In this document: positions 62,805-64,000 of the stretch, piece by piece
Numbering within the stretch: position 1 is the stretch's first letter
How the letters are laid out: each line of letters opens with the position of its first letter
Assembly (NCBI RefSeq): GCF_000024005.1
Contig: NC_013132.1
Span: forward strand, 7,062,001 to 7,126,000
Length of the DNA: 64,000 nt
Direction of reading: 5' to 3'
Source of the DNA: Chitinophaga pinensis DSM 2588
GTDB taxonomy: Bacteria > Bacteroidota > Bacteroidia > Chitinophagales > Chitinophagaceae
Position numbers and translations under genes: made by a program
The notes under the pieces: model-generated
Databases searched by the model: none
Seen by the model: the letters and a program-made list of their open reading frames with translations, nothing else
Told to the model about the DNA's origin: nothing

Positions 62805-64000
62805 ATGAAACAGTATCATCATTTAAAAGGATATATATTTACTGGTACGCTTGCACTCTATCTATTGAGTGCAGGCGGCAGCCAGCTGAAAGCACAGGAT
62901 ATCAGTCTGGACAGCGTTATCAGCAAAGCGCAAAAGAACAATAACAGTCTGAAAGCCGATGCGCTCAATATTGACCGTGCACAGTCGCAAACCATCATTT
63001 CCAGAAGTTATCTCAGGCCCGAAGTAGGTTTCTCTTCCGCTGTGAATCATTATTTCCAGCAACCCCTCTTCTTTGGTTTTGGCGACGCCGGTACAACTCC
63101 TGCTGATAAGATCGGATACGGCCGCTTTGGTGGTAAAGACCAGGCAAATGCATCCCTGGATATCAGCGTACCGATATATAGTCCGCTGCAGCGATCTACC
63201 ATCGAAAAGAACAAACTGGAAGAAACACAGCGTCGCCTGCAATACCGTATGAAAGCGGCAGACGTTACAGCTGCTGTCAAACAGGTATATCTGCGCATAC
63301 TCGTATTGGAAAAAAGGAAACAGTTACAACAGGAAAGTATCGAACGAAACAAACGTGCACTCGCGGATGCCAGATCCCTCTTCTTACAGGGGAAGGCTTT
63401 ACTGGTAGACACACTCCGGGCCTATACCTCCTGGAAGAACCTGGAACCGGATCTCTTACGGATCAGTTACGCGATCGACGTCAGCAAGGAACAACTCAAT
63501 ATCCTGATGGGAGCAGATCCCGCTGCACACATCAGTCTTGCTGACACATTGCAGGCCCCTGAAAATGATACGCTGCCGGACGAACCTGCGCTGTTTGCCC
63601 GTTCCCTACAGGAAAGACCCGAACTGCAGTTACTTTCATTACAGCGGGATATCAGTCAAAAGGAAGTAGCCACCGCAAAGAATGCCAGACTACCTGTTAT
63701 CACAGGTGTAGGACAATACCTCTTGCAGACACAGGCCAACAGTTTTAAATACTATGACGCCTACTATCCTTCCACTTCTTTTGTGGGCGCAAAAATCACC
63801 CTGCCAATCTATACAGGTGGCAGACATAATGAACGTATCAAAAAAGCACAGATAGAACAACAGCAGGCCAGTATTCAATACACTGATGCAACAGACAAAC
63901 TACAAGGTCAGGTAAAACAGATTGTCGCCAATCTGAATGAGACTTATCAGCGTATACAAACACAGGCTACGGTGACCAGTACCGCTGAAAGCAGTTACCG
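62805..64000 (+). CDS. TolC-family outer membrane efflux protein (cut by window end)
   Basis: Open from ATG 62805 to the end of the window (about 398 residues). A signal peptide (LALYLLSAGGSQLKAQ) is followed by the TolC pattern: ISLDSVISKAQKNNNSLKADA, long helical hairpins (LEETQRRLQYRMKAADVTAAV in segments; KQVYLRILVLEKRKQLQQESI), PVITGVGQYL, then VGAKITLPIYTGGRHNERIKKA. It is the outer channel of the preceding RND pump, 20 bases downstream of it. The rest of the second repeat lies beyond the window. Confidence 0.93.
   Translation, partial: MKQYHHLKGYIFTGTLALYLLSAGGSQLKAQDISLDSVISKAQKNNNSLKADALNIDRAQSQTIISRSYLRPEVGFSSAVNHYFQQPLFFGFGDAGTTPADKIGYGRFGGKDQANASLDISVPIYSPLQRSTIEKNKLEETQRRLQYRMKAADVTAAVKQVYLRILVLEKRKQLQQESIERNKRALADARSLFLQGKALLVDTLRAYTSWKNLEPDLLRISYAIDVSKEQLNILMGADPAAHISLADTLQAPENDTLPDEPALFARSLQERPELQLLSLQRDISQKEVATAKNARLPVITGVGQYLLQTQANSFKYYDAYYPSTSFVGAKITLPIYTGGRHNERIKKAQIEQQQASIQYTDATDKLQGQVKQIVANLNETYQRIQTQATVTSTAESSY

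Noticed and set aside
1..64000. tRNA, rRNA or phage genes
   Set aside because: No cloverleaf-like, rRNA-like or phage structural sequences were recognised by eye; a tRNAscan or Infernal run would be needed to be certain.

Overview
The window is chromosomal DNA from a Bacteroidota species, most likely a Chitinophaga or close relative (Chitinophagaceae). Supporting signs are two SusC/SusD pairs, a one-protein hybrid two-component regulator (HTCS), a FecR/ECF pair, a type IX secretion (T9SS) sorting domain on a GH19 chitinase, Bacteroidota-style promoters (TTTG - about 20 bp - TAnnTTTG) and many SPII lipoproteins. I see no rRNA, tRNA, CRISPR array, phage or transposase genes. The genus is an inference from gene content.

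Layout. 0-8 kb: small housekeeping and regulatory genes: a nucleotidyltransferase/metallophosphoesterase pair, lipoproteins, an alpha/beta hydrolase, a membrane LytTR regulator, an EmrB-like drug exporter split by a frameshift next to its MarR regulator, a DUF4269 protein and an ATP-grasp enzyme. 8-26.4 kb: a glycan locus. A GH95 alpha-L-fucosidase is divergent from an HTCS regulator. After a few unrelated genes come a GH31 enzyme with a PA14 insert (alpha-xylosidase type), SusC, SusD and a third surface lipoprotein. GH31-PA14 plus GH95 points to fucosylated xyloglucan oligosaccharides (inference). 26.4-30.3 kb: a small lipoprotein, a secreted GH19 chitinase with chitin-binding modules, and an acetylesterase-like hydrolase.

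30.4-35.2 kb: a PAS histidine kinase with a REC-CRP fusion regulator, then a small uncharacterised cassette: a MauE-like membrane protein, a 72-residue exported peptide with a cysteine pair, and a membrane-anchored propeller-like protein. 35.2-41.7 kb: a second SusC (with STN domain)/SusD pair with a FecR anti-sigma factor and an ECF sigma factor whose DNA-binding region 4 seems to be lost. 41.8-48.1 kb: a CHASE3 hybrid kinase with three receivers, a stand-alone receiver, a basic secretory protein family peptidase and RmuC. 48.3-53.0 kb: a PorT-type barrel, then an operon of 4-hydroxyproline epimerase, a DadA-like oxidase and a DUF885 peptidase. 53.2-56.9 kb: a multi-PAS hybrid kinase. 57.0-64 kb: a frameshifted small gene, an AraC regulator and an RND efflux operon (MFP, HAE1 pump, TolC) cut by the window end.

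Candidates for something undescribed are the MauE / cysteine peptide / propeller cassette (33.3-35.2 kb), the degenerate sigma factor beneath an otherwise intact STN-SusC/FecR signalling system, and several repeat or palindrome arrays in non-coding DNA (17.55-17.72, 26.45-26.60, 48.27-48.34 and 56.92-56.99 kb).
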